A stretch of 64,000 nt of DNA from assembly GCA_029974835.1 (NCBI GenBank), contig JARKQN010000029.1, forward strand, positions 45,121-109,120. The letters are read 5' to 3'. Made by a program: the position numbers and the translations under genes. Positions 17,470-26,061 of this stretch are shown in pieces (position 1 is the stretch's first letter; each line of letters begins with the position of its first letter). The DNA comes from Bacteroidales bacterium. GTDB lineage: Bacteria; Bacteroidota; Bacteroidia; Bacteroidales; VadinHA17. The notes under the pieces were generated by a model. That model was given only the letters and a program-made list of their open reading frames with translations, did not search any database and had not been told where the DNA came from.

Positions 17470-17481
17470 TAACCGTGGTAT

Positions 17482-20166
17482 TTATTTTTTACCGGCAGCC
17501 TCCGGATAGTTCTCCAGGAAAAACACATTGTACCTCTCGGGGTTTTTATCTTTTTCGAGAGCTTCCATGTTTTTTGTTCCGATCAGGAACCTGATCATTT
17601 TTGCGCCAGTCTGGTTGCGCACTTCGCTTTCGACCCGGAGGCCCAGGTAATATTCGAGAGCCTCGGAAAGATCCTTAAAGCCCGACACTGTGATCATGAT
17701 ATATTTGTCGTCAACAAGAGTGCCGGAAGTCCTGAAATTGCGGTTTGTGTATTTGTCTATATTGTAGCTGATAATGTCAAACGTAGCCTGGTTGATGTTA
17801 AATGCGGGATCCATAATTATAAGGGCGAAGAGATGCGGAGATGCCTTATTATCTATGTAAATCTCCCTTGCAACCTCTTTCTCTTCTTCAATCTTAAGCT
17901 CCGGGATTTCCTGGTCGAGGAAGGCGATCAATTCGGCTGCCCTGTCTGCTTCGGGAGTGCCGGGCCAAAGTTTTACGAGATCGGAGAGCTCGCCTCGGAA
18001 GGATTTTTCGTCCGATAACTTTGCAGTACAGTAACTTTTCAGCAGAACGAATTTCGGAGTGAGCTCATGCTTCGGGTATTTTTCAATTCCTGCTTCACAG
18101 AGGCTGCGGGAAAGGCTGAAATCACCTGAAGTATAGGCATTATATGCTTCGGTATAAAGTCTTTCTGCCTCTTTTGCCACCGCATTACGTTTGGTATAAT
18201 AATCAGGATCTGTTATTGATTTTGTAAATTCATTATCGGGGTATTTCTCAATAAGTCTTTGTCTGTACACTTCCGCCATCTGGTTGTTGTTATCATCCCG
18301 GTATATTTTATAGATATTGTACAGAGCCTCAGGTTCTGTTTCATTTCCCGGGAAGCGTCGCGAGATTGTTTCCAGGGTTTCAACAGCACGTTTTCTGTCG
18401 GAGAAATTCTCATAGTATATTTTACCAGCTTCAAGAAGTGCCAGGGCTGTTTTCTGGTCGGATATTTTAATAAGGGAATCGGTTAAAGGCAGATCCTTAA
18501 GGTAGAATTCCGGTGTTTTATTGTCGGCAATCTTTATTGAGTCCTGTTTCCGGCCATTCCCGTTTTCACCTGATCTTTCCTGCTGTTCTCCGGGAGTGAT
18601 TCTTCCCTTGTTCAGGCGCCTCCAGTTGTCTTCAAGCTTTCTGTCGCCCCATCTTCTCCGGAATTCGGTCCGTCCGAAGGTCAGGGCAGCCTGATTGTAG
18701 AAATACCATTTTCCTTCCTGCTCAATATTACCCTGGAACCTTCTTTCGTTTTCGTAATACTGGCCCAGGTTGTACCTGTCGCCCATAGTCTGACCTGCTG
18801 CTGCAGCCTCTGCTTCAGCTCTCCTTACATTGTCTATTATTGAGGCGATCAGAAGGCTCCTGTCGGCAGGGCTCATTGCGGCGACCTTGCGGAGGCTGTC
18901 CTCCCTTTGAATTACCGAGAGCTGGGTTACAAGCTTGTTAAGATTCAGCGATTTTGACTTTAAGGTTTCAAACCCCGGGTATTTATTACCAAGGAAGACT
19001 AGGGCACTGTCGTAATATAACCCGGCCAGGAAATATTCAGGGATGGAGTAATAATAATCGGCAAGCGCGAGGTACGACTTTCCCTTCTGGCCGGCATTCC
19101 CCTTGCTTGCTGAAGCAGACTTTTTATAATAACTGACCGCTTCGTCCTTTTTGCCTTCCTTCATGGCAATCCCTGCAATTGCATAATAGATCTGATCGAG
19201 ATAATCGGCATTTTTGGGGTTACGGGTCATTTTGGTGAGCTCACGGATAACATTTGAAGAGTTTTCCCTGTCGGGGTTAAAGGCACCTGCAAGGTTTATC
19301 CTGGCATTGAATTCCACCTCGTACGGCGGGTTCATTCCGATAACCTTCCGGAATAACAAGGATGCTTTGTCATTTTCACCGGTTTTTGCACAGAGCTGTG
19401 CAAGAAGGAAAGTAAGCCTGTACCTGTTTCTTTTTCCTGACACGTATTTCAAGCCATTTTCAAGTGCTGCGGCTGCTTCTGCATAGTTATTCTGCCTGAT
19501 GAACAGGTCGGCCAGCGAGGTATAGTACAATTCGGCAAGATGTCCGGGGTATTCCCTTTTTATTTCTGTTTCTCTCAATATTCTGTGTGCCTCATTGTAG
19601 ATAGCCGTTTCGATATACACTTTTGCAAGCCAGATCGAGGTTTCGGCCTTCACTTCGGGAATATAAGCGTTGGAAATATTATAGCTCAGTGTAAGCTTGG
19701 CCATGTCGAAATCGCGCAGATAGAATCTCGCCTTGCCCATCAGCAGGTAGCTTTTTTCGACCCAGTCGTTGTATTCTCTCCTGTTAAGAAACTCTTCCTC
19801 TTCCGGAGTCAGTGTCTTTTCCTTGCCGGCTTCGGGACGAGCCGACATCGACTTAAGGGAGATAATCTTGGATGCTTTCCTGACGGCCGTTTCCATATCG
19901 GCTGCCGCAATTTTAACGGCCTCCGGGTCGGTATATTCAAAGACCCTTAAAAGTTCCGAAAAATCGTCTTTATATGCACCCGTCACTTTTGCAGCACCTG
20001 CCTTAAAGCTTTCATTGCCGTTGAAGTAAATATTGTATTTTGATGTCAGGCTGTTATAGAATCTTGTGGTCCGGGTATTCTTTTCAATGGAACACCCGGC
20101 CGCGGTTACAATAAGCATTGCAAGCAGCAGGTACCTGTATAATCGATATTCCTTGGACAACAGCAA
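17482..20166 (-). CDS. porW: T9SS lipoprotein PorW/SprE (TPR protein)
   Basis: PorW (SprE in gliding flavobacteria) is a TPR lipoprotein needed for type IX secretion and proposed to bridge the PorK/N rings and the Sov translocon. The 894-residue protein has a lipoprotein signal ending TAAGC with C25, then the family-typical N-terminal segment SLTSKYNIYFNGNESFKAG, and many TPR-like helical pairs over about residues 130-760 (for example SYLLMGKARFYLRDFDMAK). The C-terminal 130 residues lack TPRs. The start is a TTG at 20166; no in-frame ATG precedes the signal peptide and an in-frame stop lies just upstream. It directly precedes porX. Confidence 0.92.
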   Translation of the reverse strand: MLLSKEYRLYRYLLLAMLIVTAAGCSIEKNTRTTRFYNSLTSKYNIYFNGNESFKAGAAKVTGAYKDDFSELLRVFEYTDPEAVKIAAADMETAVRKASKIISLKSMSARPEAGKEKTLTPEEEEFLNRREYNDWVEKSYLLMGKARFYLRDFDMAKLTLSYNISNAYIPEVKAETSIWLAKVYIETAIYNEAHRILRETEIKREYPGHLAELYYTSLADLFIRQNNYAEAAAALENGLKYVSGKRNRYRLTFLLAQLCAKTGENDKASLLFRKVIGMNPPYEVEFNARINLAGAFNPDRENSSNVIRELTKMTRNPKNADYLDQIYYAIAGIAMKEGKKDEAVSYYKKSASASKGNAGQKGKSYLALADYYYSIPEYFLAGLYYDSALVFLGNKYPGFETLKSKSLNLNKLVTQLSVIQREDSLRKVAAMSPADRSLLIASIIDNVRRAEAEAAAAGQTMGDRYNLGQYYENERRFQGNIEQEGKWYFYNQAALTFGRTEFRRRWGDRKLEDNWRRLNKGRITPGEQQERSGENGNGRKQDSIKIADNKTPEFYLKDLPLTDSLIKISDQKTALALLEAGKIYYENFSDRKRAVETLETISRRFPGNETEPEALYNIYKIYRDDNNNQMAEVYRQRLIEKYPDNEFTKSITDPDYYTKRNAVAKEAERLYTEAYNAYTSGDFSLSRSLCEAGIEKYPKHELTPKFVLLKSYCTAKLSDEKSFRGELSDLVKLWPGTPEADRAAELIAFLDQEIPELKIEEEKEVAREIYIDNKASPHLFALIIMDPAFNINQATFDIISYNIDKYTNRNFRTSGTLVDDKYIMITVSGFKDLSEALEYYLGLRVESEVRNQTGAKMIRFLIGTKNMEALEKDKNPERYNVFFLENYPEAAGKK

Positions 20167-20207
20167 ATATTTATACTATAAACTGCCTTTGCACTTATAT
20201 AGTATAT

Positions 20208-20215
20208 CAAAGGTA
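20208..20215 (-). promoter_or_regulatory. Bacteroidota -7 element TACCTTTG ahead of porW
   Basis: The minus strand reads TACCTTTG, an exact TAnnTTTG match 41 bases before the porW TTG, inside the 66-base gap behind the nifU-like gene. It could give porW-porX-tsaE their own promoter within the longer gene run. Confidence 0.45.
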
Positions 20216-20232
20216 TAAAAAAGGGCGGTTTT

Positions 20233-20475
20233 TCAGTTGACGGAGATTACCCGTCTGACTTCCGGGACTTCCTTTATCAGTGCCTGTTCGACACCCGACC
20301 TGAGGGTCTGCATGCTGAACGGGCATCCGTGACATGCACCCTGCAGTTTCACTTTTACCGTATTATCATCAGTAATTTCAATCAGGCTGATATCGCCGCC
20401 ATCCGACTGAAGGTAGGGCCTGATTTTATTGAGAGCATTCTGTACTCTCTCGTACAAGTTGTTATTTTCTGCCAT
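20233..20475 (-). CDS. NifU-like C-terminal domain protein (Fe-S scaffold/carrier)
   Basis: An 80-residue stand-alone Nfu domain that binds or hands over Fe-S clusters. The sequence shows IRPYLQSDGGDISL and the cluster-binding CxxC as C48 and C51 in GACHGCPFS, both typical of the family. The gene begins 6 bases after the mrp stop codon, and Mrp/ApbC is also an Fe-S carrier, so the pair forms a small cluster-delivery unit. Length is normal for a stand-alone Nfu domain. Confidence 0.93.
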   Translation of the reverse strand: MAENNNLYERVQNALNKIRPYLQSDGGDISLIEITDDNTVKVKLQGACHGCPFSMQTLRSGVEQALIKEVPEVRRVISVN

Positions 20476-20481
20476 AGTTAT

Positions 20482-21588
20482 TCAGTTAATATTTACTCTT
20501 TTTGTAGGCCCGAGATCGCGGTTCCGGATTGCGACCTGTTCAGCCACTTTTTCTGCAAGGTTTCTGAAGGCCTCAGCCACAGGGGTATTGTCAAGGACAG
20601 CCGGCCGGCCTGAATCGCCCGATTCGCGTATGCCCTGTACTATCGGTATCTGGCCAAGCAAAGGGATCCCGGTCTTCTCCGAAAGCGCTTTACATCCTTC
20701 CCTGCCGAAGATATAATACCTGTTGCCGGGGAGCTCTTCAGGTGTAAACCATGACATATTCTCGACGAGTCCAATTACGGGCACGTCAATCTTTTCGTTC
20801 CGGAACATGGCAATGCCCTTAACCGCATCGGCAAGCGCAACCTGCTGGGGAGTACTTACTATGATTGCTCCCGTAACCGCGACCTCCTGTACAAGAGAAA
20901 GATGAATGTCGCTGGTGCCCGGTGGGAGGTCAATAATCAGGTAATCAAGTTCACCCCATTCTGCCATTGTCAGCATCTGTTTCAGGAAATTTGACGCCAT
21001 GGGGCCTCTCCAAACCACCGCATCATCAGGGTCAACAAAAAATCCGGTTGATAAAACCCTGACGCCGTAGCGCTCAAGGGGTAAAACAACCGAAGCATCC
21101 CCGTTCTTTATGACTTCAGGTCTGAAATCAAGTGCATTAAACATTAAGGGTATTGAAGGGCCGAATATGTCAGCGTCAAGAAGTCCGGTTGCATAACCGT
21201 TCATTGCAAGTGCTATTGAGAGGTTGACTGCAACGGTCGATTTGCCTACACCGCCTTTGCCGGATGCAACAGCTATAATATTTTTTACATCATCGAGGAC
21301 GATCTCAGGTTTCTTCTCAGAGGGTTTTTCGGTAACTTTCGGAGGGACTTTTACATCCCGTACAATGGTATCCGGTCCGAAAGCGTCCTTGAGAGCCCTA
21401 ACAACAACACTTTTCAGCGAGGAAATAAACGGATCGTTGGGTCGCGGGCTGTCTATTGTGACCGAGATACCTTCATTGTCTGACACGATTTCCTTTACCA
21501 GGCCCAGCTCCACAATGTTTTTTCTGCTTTCGGGATGAATAATGGCCTCAAGGGCTTTCCTTATATCATTTACGGGTATTCTGTTCAT
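20482..21588 (-). CDS. mrp: Mrp/NBP35 family Fe-S cluster carrier ATPase
   Basis: Mrp/ApbC binds Fe-S clusters and delivers them to apoproteins using a deviant P-loop ATPase. The 368-residue protein has an N-terminal DUF59/MIP18-like domain (about residues 5-80), then the ATPase with the Walker A motif SGKGGVGKST at about residues 109-118 and LLDADIFGPSIPLM. The usual C-terminal CxxC of Mrp is not obvious: the region reads VENMSWFTPEELPGNRYYIFG, where many Mrp proteins have MSYFxxPxxG-type sequence with cysteines. Either this is a clade without the bridging cysteines or cluster binding is altered. The nifU-like gene follows. Confidence 0.94.
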   Translation of the reverse strand: MNRIPVNDIRKALEAIIHPESRKNIVELGLVKEIVSDNEGISVTIDSPRPNDPFISSLKSVVVRALKDAFGPDTIVRDVKVPPKVTEKPSEKKPEIVLDDVKNIIAVASGKGGVGKSTVAVNLSIALAMNGYATGLLDADIFGPSIPLMFNALDFRPEVIKNGDASVVLPLERYGVRVLSTGFFVDPDDAVVWRGPMASNFLKQMLTMAEWGELDYLIIDLPPGTSDIHLSLVQEVAVTGAIIVSTPQQVALADAVKGIAMFRNEKIDVPVIGLVENMSWFTPEELPGNRYYIFGREGCKALSEKTGIPLLGQIPIVQGIRESGDSGRPAVLDNTPVAEAFRNLAEKVAEQVAIRNRDLGPTKRVNIN

Positions 21589-21624
21589 CCGGATTATTTA
21601 AATTCATTCTAAACAGCTGCAATT

Positions 21625-22005
21625 TTAGTCATTTTCGGGGGAATCGCAAAATTGTTTCTTTCCCCTGAGTTCAGCGACCGGATCCCAGAAACGTTCGCGG
21701 AAGTTTATTATACGGTCGTCTTCAATGATAAGTCCTTCATTTTCCAGGAGTTGCTGCATAAGGCCGGGTGTTCCGAAGTGATGTTTGCCGGTAAGCAGGC
21801 CGTTACGGTTTACAACTCTGTGTGCCGGTACGAATTCCCCTGAAGTATGGGATGCGTTCATAGCCCATCCCACCATTCTTGCAGAGCGGGCCGATCCCAG
21901 GTAGCGCGCAATGGCTCCGTAGGAGGTTACTCTGCCGTACGGTATCAGACGGGCTACTTTATACACCCTTCCGAAGAAACCGTCGTCATCACACTTCACC
22001 GGCAT
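21625..22005 (-). CDS. Alkyltransferase-like protein (MGMT family, no active-site cysteine)
   Basis: The 126-residue protein matches the DNA-binding domain of O6-alkylguanine-DNA alkyltransferase (FFGRVYKVARLIPYGRVTSYGAIARYLG, ARMVGWAMN, VPAHRVVNRNGLLTG). The canonical active-site PCHRV reads P60-A61-H62-R63-V64, so the methyl-accepting cysteine is replaced by alanine. This is the signature of ATL proteins, which bind O6-alkylguanine and flag it for nucleotide excision repair instead of reversing it. The gene overlaps the end of trmB by 17 bases. Absence of the cysteine is seen directly; the repair role is family knowledge. Confidence 0.9.
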   Translation of the reverse strand: MPVKCDDDGFFGRVYKVARLIPYGRVTSYGAIARYLGSARSARMVGWAMNASHTSGEFVPAHRVVNRNGLLTGKHHFGTPGLMQQLLENEGLIIEDDRIINFRERFWDPVAELRGKKQFCDSPEND

Positions 22006-22699
22006 GTCTGATAATCTTATCTTTAGGCAGTCTGAACGAAAGAAAATGTATCTTTTTTCCTTCTTTTATGAAACCTTCCTCATAGAAGGTGCGTATATAT
22101 AAATCACTGTTTTCCTCAACCCCGGACACAGCTGAATAAATGTCCGGCACAGAGCTCAGCAGTTCAAGGTTATTTGACTTCACGGTCTTTAAGGTATATT
22201 CATAAAGAAGGGTATTGTCTGTTTTAAGGTTTATTATTCCATTGTTTTTCAGGATGTTTCTGTATCTGTTAAGAAAAGGCGGACTGGTAAGTCTACGGGG
22301 TTCGCTTCTTCTTTTCTCGTGCGGATCGGGGAATGTAAGCCAGATTTCATCTATTTCATCCCCGGCGAACAATGAATTGATAAACTCTATGCGTGTGCGG
22401 ATGAACATCACATTACGCAGCCTTCTTTCAAATGCGGTTCTGGCGCCTCTCCATAACCGCGCTCCTTTTATGTCTATTCCTATAAAATTCTTTTCCGGGT
22501 ATTTCTGAGCGAGAGCCACGGTATATTCGCCTTTTCCGCAGCCAAGTTCGAGGACAACCGGGTTGTTGTTGCGGAAGCACCCGGTGTTCCATTTTCCCCT
22601 GAGGGGGTGGCTTGTTGTCTTGATCTGTTCACTGTCGGGCTCAATAACATTTCCGAAACTTTTAATTTCGGCCCATCGTGCCAGCTTATTCTTTCCCAC
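21989..22699 (-). CDS. trmB: tRNA (guanine-N7-)-methyltransferase
   Basis: TrmB makes m7G46 in the tRNA variable loop using SAM. The 236-residue protein has the SAM-binding motif VLELGCGKGEYTVALA, the GIDIKGARLWRGA segment, and the TrmB signature LTFPDPHEKRRSEPRRL. The best-supported start is a GTG at 22699 (MGKNKLARWAE), as no in-frame ATG precedes the conserved region. It follows gldH by 5 bases and overlaps the ATL gene, so it lies within the continuous minus-strand run. Confidence 0.96.
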   Translation of the reverse strand: MGKNKLARWAEIKSFGNVIEPDSEQIKTTSHPLRGKWNTGCFRNNNPVVLELGCGKGEYTVALAQKYPEKNFIGIDIKGARLWRGARTAFERRLRNVMFIRTRIEFINSLFAGDEIDEIWLTFPDPHEKRRSEPRRLTSPPFLNRYRNILKNNGIINLKTDNTLLYEYTLKTVKSNNLELLSSVPDIYSAVSGVEENSDLYIRTFYEEGFIKEGKKIHFLSFRLPKDKIIRHAGEV

Positions 22700-22704
22700 T
22701 GATG

Positions 22705-23184
22705 TTATTTTTCTGAGAGTTCCGATTTTCTGATCCTGATACCAAAATCATAAACTCCCTGCAATACTTCAGCCCTCATCCCATGGTTTATGGTAAAAGT
22801 GTATTTCCCGGTTTCGGGAAAATATACTCCTTTCCTGTAGGCAAGGCTCAGGTCTTTAATATTGCCGAAGCCGTCGCCGAAACGTTTGCCTTTTATATCG
22901 GAGAGCATATATTCGAGAGTGTCGGTAATCATTCTTCCGGATGGTGATGTAGCGGTGACAAAGAGCCAGATATTCCGGAAAGGATATTCTGATCCGGTGC
23001 GGATATAGAATGAAATGTCGTAGAGGGATGTTGTGTCGTTTGAGGTGACTGTAAATGACGGCATAACGTCAAGAGGCCACTTATTGTCCGTCATACTGTG
23101 GTTATCGGCGAAAAGGATATCCCTGTCACAGGAGCCAAGAAACAGGATTGCAATTAAACAGGGGATGAAAAGATGCTTAGCCAT
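22705..23184 (-). CDS. gldH: Gliding motility lipoprotein GldH
   Basis: GldH is a small lipoprotein first found as essential for gliding in Flavobacterium johnsoniae and widespread in Bacteroidota, including non-gliding species. The 159-residue protein has a lipoprotein signal with LFLGSC and C19, followed by the family pattern: KWPLDVMPSFTV, DISFYIRTGSEYPFRNIWLFV and GVYFPETGKYTFTINHGMR. Its exact biochemical role is unknown. It overlaps the 3' end of the PSP1 gene by 8 bases, implying coupled translation, and lies in the same run as porW and porX. Confidence 0.93.
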   Translation of the reverse strand: MAKHLFIPCLIAILFLGSCDRDILFADNHSMTDNKWPLDVMPSFTVTSNDTTSLYDISFYIRTGSEYPFRNIWLFVTATSPSGRMITDTLEYMLSDIKGKRFGDGFGNIKDLSLAYRKGVYFPETGKYTFTINHGMRAEVLQGVYDFGIRIRKSELSEK

Positions 23185-24328
23185 CTTTCTTCTGATTATG
23201 TTTCCTTTTTTTCCGGTGATGAAATTTCCTGCTGCGACCCTCCCTGTTGCTGTTTACCGTATCGAACCTGGTCAGGCTATCCTTGCCCAGGATATCGGCT
23301 GATTCTGAAGGTTTGTCGCCGGGGATTTCGTCAATCAGAAGTTCGGGTTTGACACCCTTCCGGTTCATCTCCTGAATTTCCTTAACACGTTGAACAGGGA
23401 CGGCTACAAGGTTCATGGCCGTTCCCGGTTCGGTTGAATACCAGAAGAGGCCTTTATGAACTTCCGTTTTCTGATAATAGAGTGTTTTGCCGGCCAGTTC
23501 AAGAGGGATATCCCTGGGAGGGAAACTTTTCTGGGCATCCATGTAGCAGTCGAATTCATAATTCAGGCAGCACTTAAGTTTTCCGCACTGTCCGGCAAGT
23601 TTCTGAGGGTTAAGGGATAGTTCCTGGTATTTGGCATGTGATGTTGTGACGGAAGAAAAAGAGGTAATGAAAGTTGCACAGCAGAGTTCGCGGCCGCATG
23701 AGCCTATCCCGCCGACACGGCCGGCTTCCTGCCGTGCACCGATCTGGCGCATCTCAACTCTTATTTTGAACTCATCGGCAAGGATTCTTATAAGCTGGCG
23801 GAAGTCAACCCGTTCGTCGGCTATGTAATAAAAGATGGCTTTTGTTTTATCGCCCTGGTACTCAACATCGCTGATTTTCATGTTGAGTTTAAGTTCTGCC
23901 GCTATCGCCCTGGTCCGGAGCATAACGGGTATTTCTAGGCTTTTTGCTTCCTCCCACTTCTGAAGGTCAACCGGTTTGGCTTTTCTGTAAACCTTTTTCA
24001 GTTCGGCAGAAGAGGGCATAACCTTAAGCTTCTTCATCTGTTCCCTCACGAGAGGCCCTGTAAGGGATATCCTGCCGATATCATGACCCGGCGAAGCTTC
24101 TACGGCTACTATATCACCTGTCTCGAGCCTGAGATTGTTTACATTAAGGTAAAATCCTTTTCTGGTGTTTTTAAAACGTACCTCAACAATCTGGTTGTCT
24201 GCAACTTCGGGAGGGAGGTGCTTCAGCCAGTTAAAGGAATCAAGCTTATTGCAACCCGGGCAGTATATTATTTCAGGCTGACGGGATTCTTCTCCCGCCT
24301 TAACCTGTGATTCTTCATTATTTGTCAT
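23177..24328 (-). CDS. PSP1 domain protein (RicT/YaaT-like)
   Basis: The protein (383 aa) contains a PSP1 domain. In Bacillus the homologue RicT (YaaT) is part of a complex affecting RNase Y and sporulation. Seen are GRISLTGPLV, the conserved stretch FYYIADERVDFRQLIRILADEF, and the Cys-rich GGIGSCGRELCC and GQCGKLKCCLNYE, which could bind an Fe-S cluster as in the Ric complex. The frame is open to a TTG at 24382, but the ATG at 24328 is preceded by GGAGGAG, a strong ribosome-binding sequence unusual in this phylum, and is preferred. The last 25 residues are strongly basic. holB lies upstream and gldH overlaps the 3' end. Confidence 0.92.
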   Translation of the reverse strand: MTNNEESQVKAGEESRQPEIIYCPGCNKLDSFNWLKHLPPEVADNQIVEVRFKNTRKGFYLNVNNLRLETGDIVAVEASPGHDIGRISLTGPLVREQMKKLKVMPSSAELKKVYRKAKPVDLQKWEEAKSLEIPVMLRTRAIAAELKLNMKISDVEYQGDKTKAIFYYIADERVDFRQLIRILADEFKIRVEMRQIGARQEAGRVGGIGSCGRELCCATFITSFSSVTTSHAKYQELSLNPQKLAGQCGKLKCCLNYEFDCYMDAQKSFPPRDIPLELAGKTLYYQKTEVHKGLFWYSTEPGTAMNLVAVPVQRVKEIQEMNRKGVKPELLIDEIPGDKPSESADILGKDSLTRFDTVNSNREGRSRKFHHRKKRKHNQKKDG

Positions 24329-24404
24329 TTCTCCTCCAACTTTCCTTTCGGGGGATGCAAAGTTAATTAAATGCCCCGACAAAACAATCGGTGAAATGTA
24401 AATG

Positions 24405-25541
24405 TCAGCGTATCAGCTTTGTAACTTTCAAAGCCAGGTCGAGAAAAACCAGTCTGGCATATCCGTTGGCCTCGATATGTGAAATAGCGAGGCTGAACTG
24501 CCCGGCAAGGGGTTGAATGTTTTCGAATTTAATAAAGGGATGGAACTTCCCGGAGAAATCAGCCTCCTCTTCCGACAGGAAGACAAGTTCATTCATCTTC
24601 TGGTTAAGGGTGAGCATGAAATTTTCTCTCAGAAGCCTCAGTGAATAGTCGAGGAAATTTTTCTGGGCTTCCCTGCCTTCAGATGTAATGTTTTCAGCCC
24701 ACTTTATAAGTTCAATGACATCTCTTTTCCATGCATATCTCATAAGCTCCCTGAAATACCCAAGGTTCTGCTTAAGAGCCTCATCTGCATTGCTCAGTTC
24801 TTCGGCCCTCGCGATATTACCCCTTGCCAGCCTTGCCGTGTTTTCAGCTTCAGTTTCGGTTGCCCCGAAAGAAGCGCGGAGGTAGCTTTTTATTTCACCG
24901 GTCGAAAAGGGCGGAATTTTGACTATCTGGCACCGTGAGATGATGGTCGGCAGCAGCCTGTCGGGCTCATCACTCACAAGAATGAAGATTGTCCGTTCGG
25001 GAGGTTCTTCCAGCAGCTTGAGAAGTTTGTTTGCCGATGTCGGATTCATTCTTTCCGGCTGCCAGATAACCATGATCTTATAATCCGATTCGTAGGGTTT
25101 AAGACTCATTTTGCGGATTATCTCGGCCGACTCGGCGGTATAAATCATACCCTGGGCGTTGTGTTCACCCGCACCTATAAAGGCAAGCCAGTCGTTGACC
25201 CTTCCGAAGGGAGACTTTTGGTTAAATTCTCTCCATGCAGCCAGGTAATCATCGCTCAGCGGTTCATCGGTGCTGTTCTTCTTTTTTATGACAGGAAAAA
25301 CATAGTGCATGTCGGGGTGGATCATCTTTTCATGCTTTAAGCACGATTTGCAGGAACCGCACGAATCTGTCTCACCCCTGTTTTCGCACCCGATATACCT
25401 GGCATATGCAAAGGCAAGGGCAAGACTTCCGCAGCCTTCGGGTCCGGTGAAAAGTTGTGCATGACTTACCCTTCCCTCCCTGACAGAGAGGACCAGTTTC
25501 TCAATTATTTCTGAATGACCTGGTATTCTGGAGAAACTCAT
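24405..25541 (-). CDS. holB: DNA polymerase III delta' subunit
   Basis: Delta' is the non-ATPase clamp-loader subunit. The 378-residue protein starts with FSRIPGHSEIIEKL and has a P-loop position that reads GPEGCGSLALA, lacking the GKT/S of active ATPases, as expected for delta'. A zinc knuckle is formed by cysteines in CENRGETDSCGSCKSC. LLKLLEEPPERTIFILVSDEPDRLLPTIISRCQ is the highly conserved RFC-box region containing the SRC motif. It is the first gene of the minus-strand run that leads into the PSP1 gene, gldH and trmB. Confidence 0.95.
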   Translation of the reverse strand: MSFSRIPGHSEIIEKLVLSVREGRVSHAQLFTGPEGCGSLALAFAYARYIGCENRGETDSCGSCKSCLKHEKMIHPDMHYVFPVIKKKNSTDEPLSDDYLAAWREFNQKSPFGRVNDWLAFIGAGEHNAQGMIYTAESAEIIRKMSLKPYESDYKIMVIWQPERMNPTSANKLLKLLEEPPERTIFILVSDEPDRLLPTIISRCQIVKIPPFSTGEIKSYLRASFGATETEAENTARLARGNIARAEELSNADEALKQNLGYFRELMRYAWKRDVIELIKWAENITSEGREAQKNFLDYSLRLLRENFMLTLNQKMNELVFLSEEEADFSGKFHPFIKFENIQPLAGQFSLAISHIEANGYARLVFLDLALKVTKLIR

Positions 25542-25563
25542 CCCGGAATGAAATTAAATGTTA

Positions 25564-26061
25564 TCAGAGCGCGGCCAGCGCCTTTTCATAATCAGGTTCC
25601 TGAGCAATTTCAGGTACCTGCTCGGTATATTTCACAATGCCGTTTTTGTCAATAACCACCACACACCTCGAGTAAAGACCGGCCAGAGGACCGTCTGTCA
25701 TGTCAACTCCGTATGATTTGCCAAAATCCTGATCCCTGAAACCCGAAAGCGTTATCACATTCCTGATTCCTTCCGTCGAACAGAACCTGTTGTGTGCAAA
25801 GGGGAGGTCTTTCGAAATTGCAAGTACCAGGGTATCGGTTTTTCCTGCTGCCAGCTCGTTAAACTTTCTGACAGAAGCAGCGCATACTGAAGTGTCGAGA
25901 CTGGGGAAGATATTAAGGATTACATTTTTACCCGCAGCATCGGCAAGGGAGAAGGTTGAAAGGTCACTCTTCACAAGTGAAAAGGAGGGAGCCTTGGTTC
26001 CCTTTGCAGGCAGGGTACCTGATGTCTTTACAGGATTTCCCTTAAAAGTGATTGTTGCCAT
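25564..26061 (-). CDS. tpx: Thiol peroxidase, Tpx-type peroxiredoxin
   Basis: Reduces hydrogen peroxide and alkyl hydroperoxides with thioredoxin. The 165-residue protein has the Tpx N-terminus ITFKGNPVKTSGTLPAKG, the peroxidatic C60 in SLDTSVCAASVRKF, and the resolving C94 in HNRFCSTEG, matching the C61/C95 pair of the E. coli enzyme. It lies 22 bases upstream of holB. A TAAATTTG -7-like element lies at 26069-26076 on the minus strand, only 7 bases before the ATG. Cytoplasmic, as no signal peptide is present. Confidence 0.97.
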   Translation of the reverse strand: MATITFKGNPVKTSGTLPAKGTKAPSFSLVKSDLSTFSLADAAGKNVILNIFPSLDTSVCAASVRKFNELAAGKTDTLVLAISKDLPFAHNRFCSTEGIRNVITLSGFRDQDFGKSYGVDMTDGPLAGLYSRCVVVIDKNGIVKYTEQVPEIAQEPDYEKALAAL

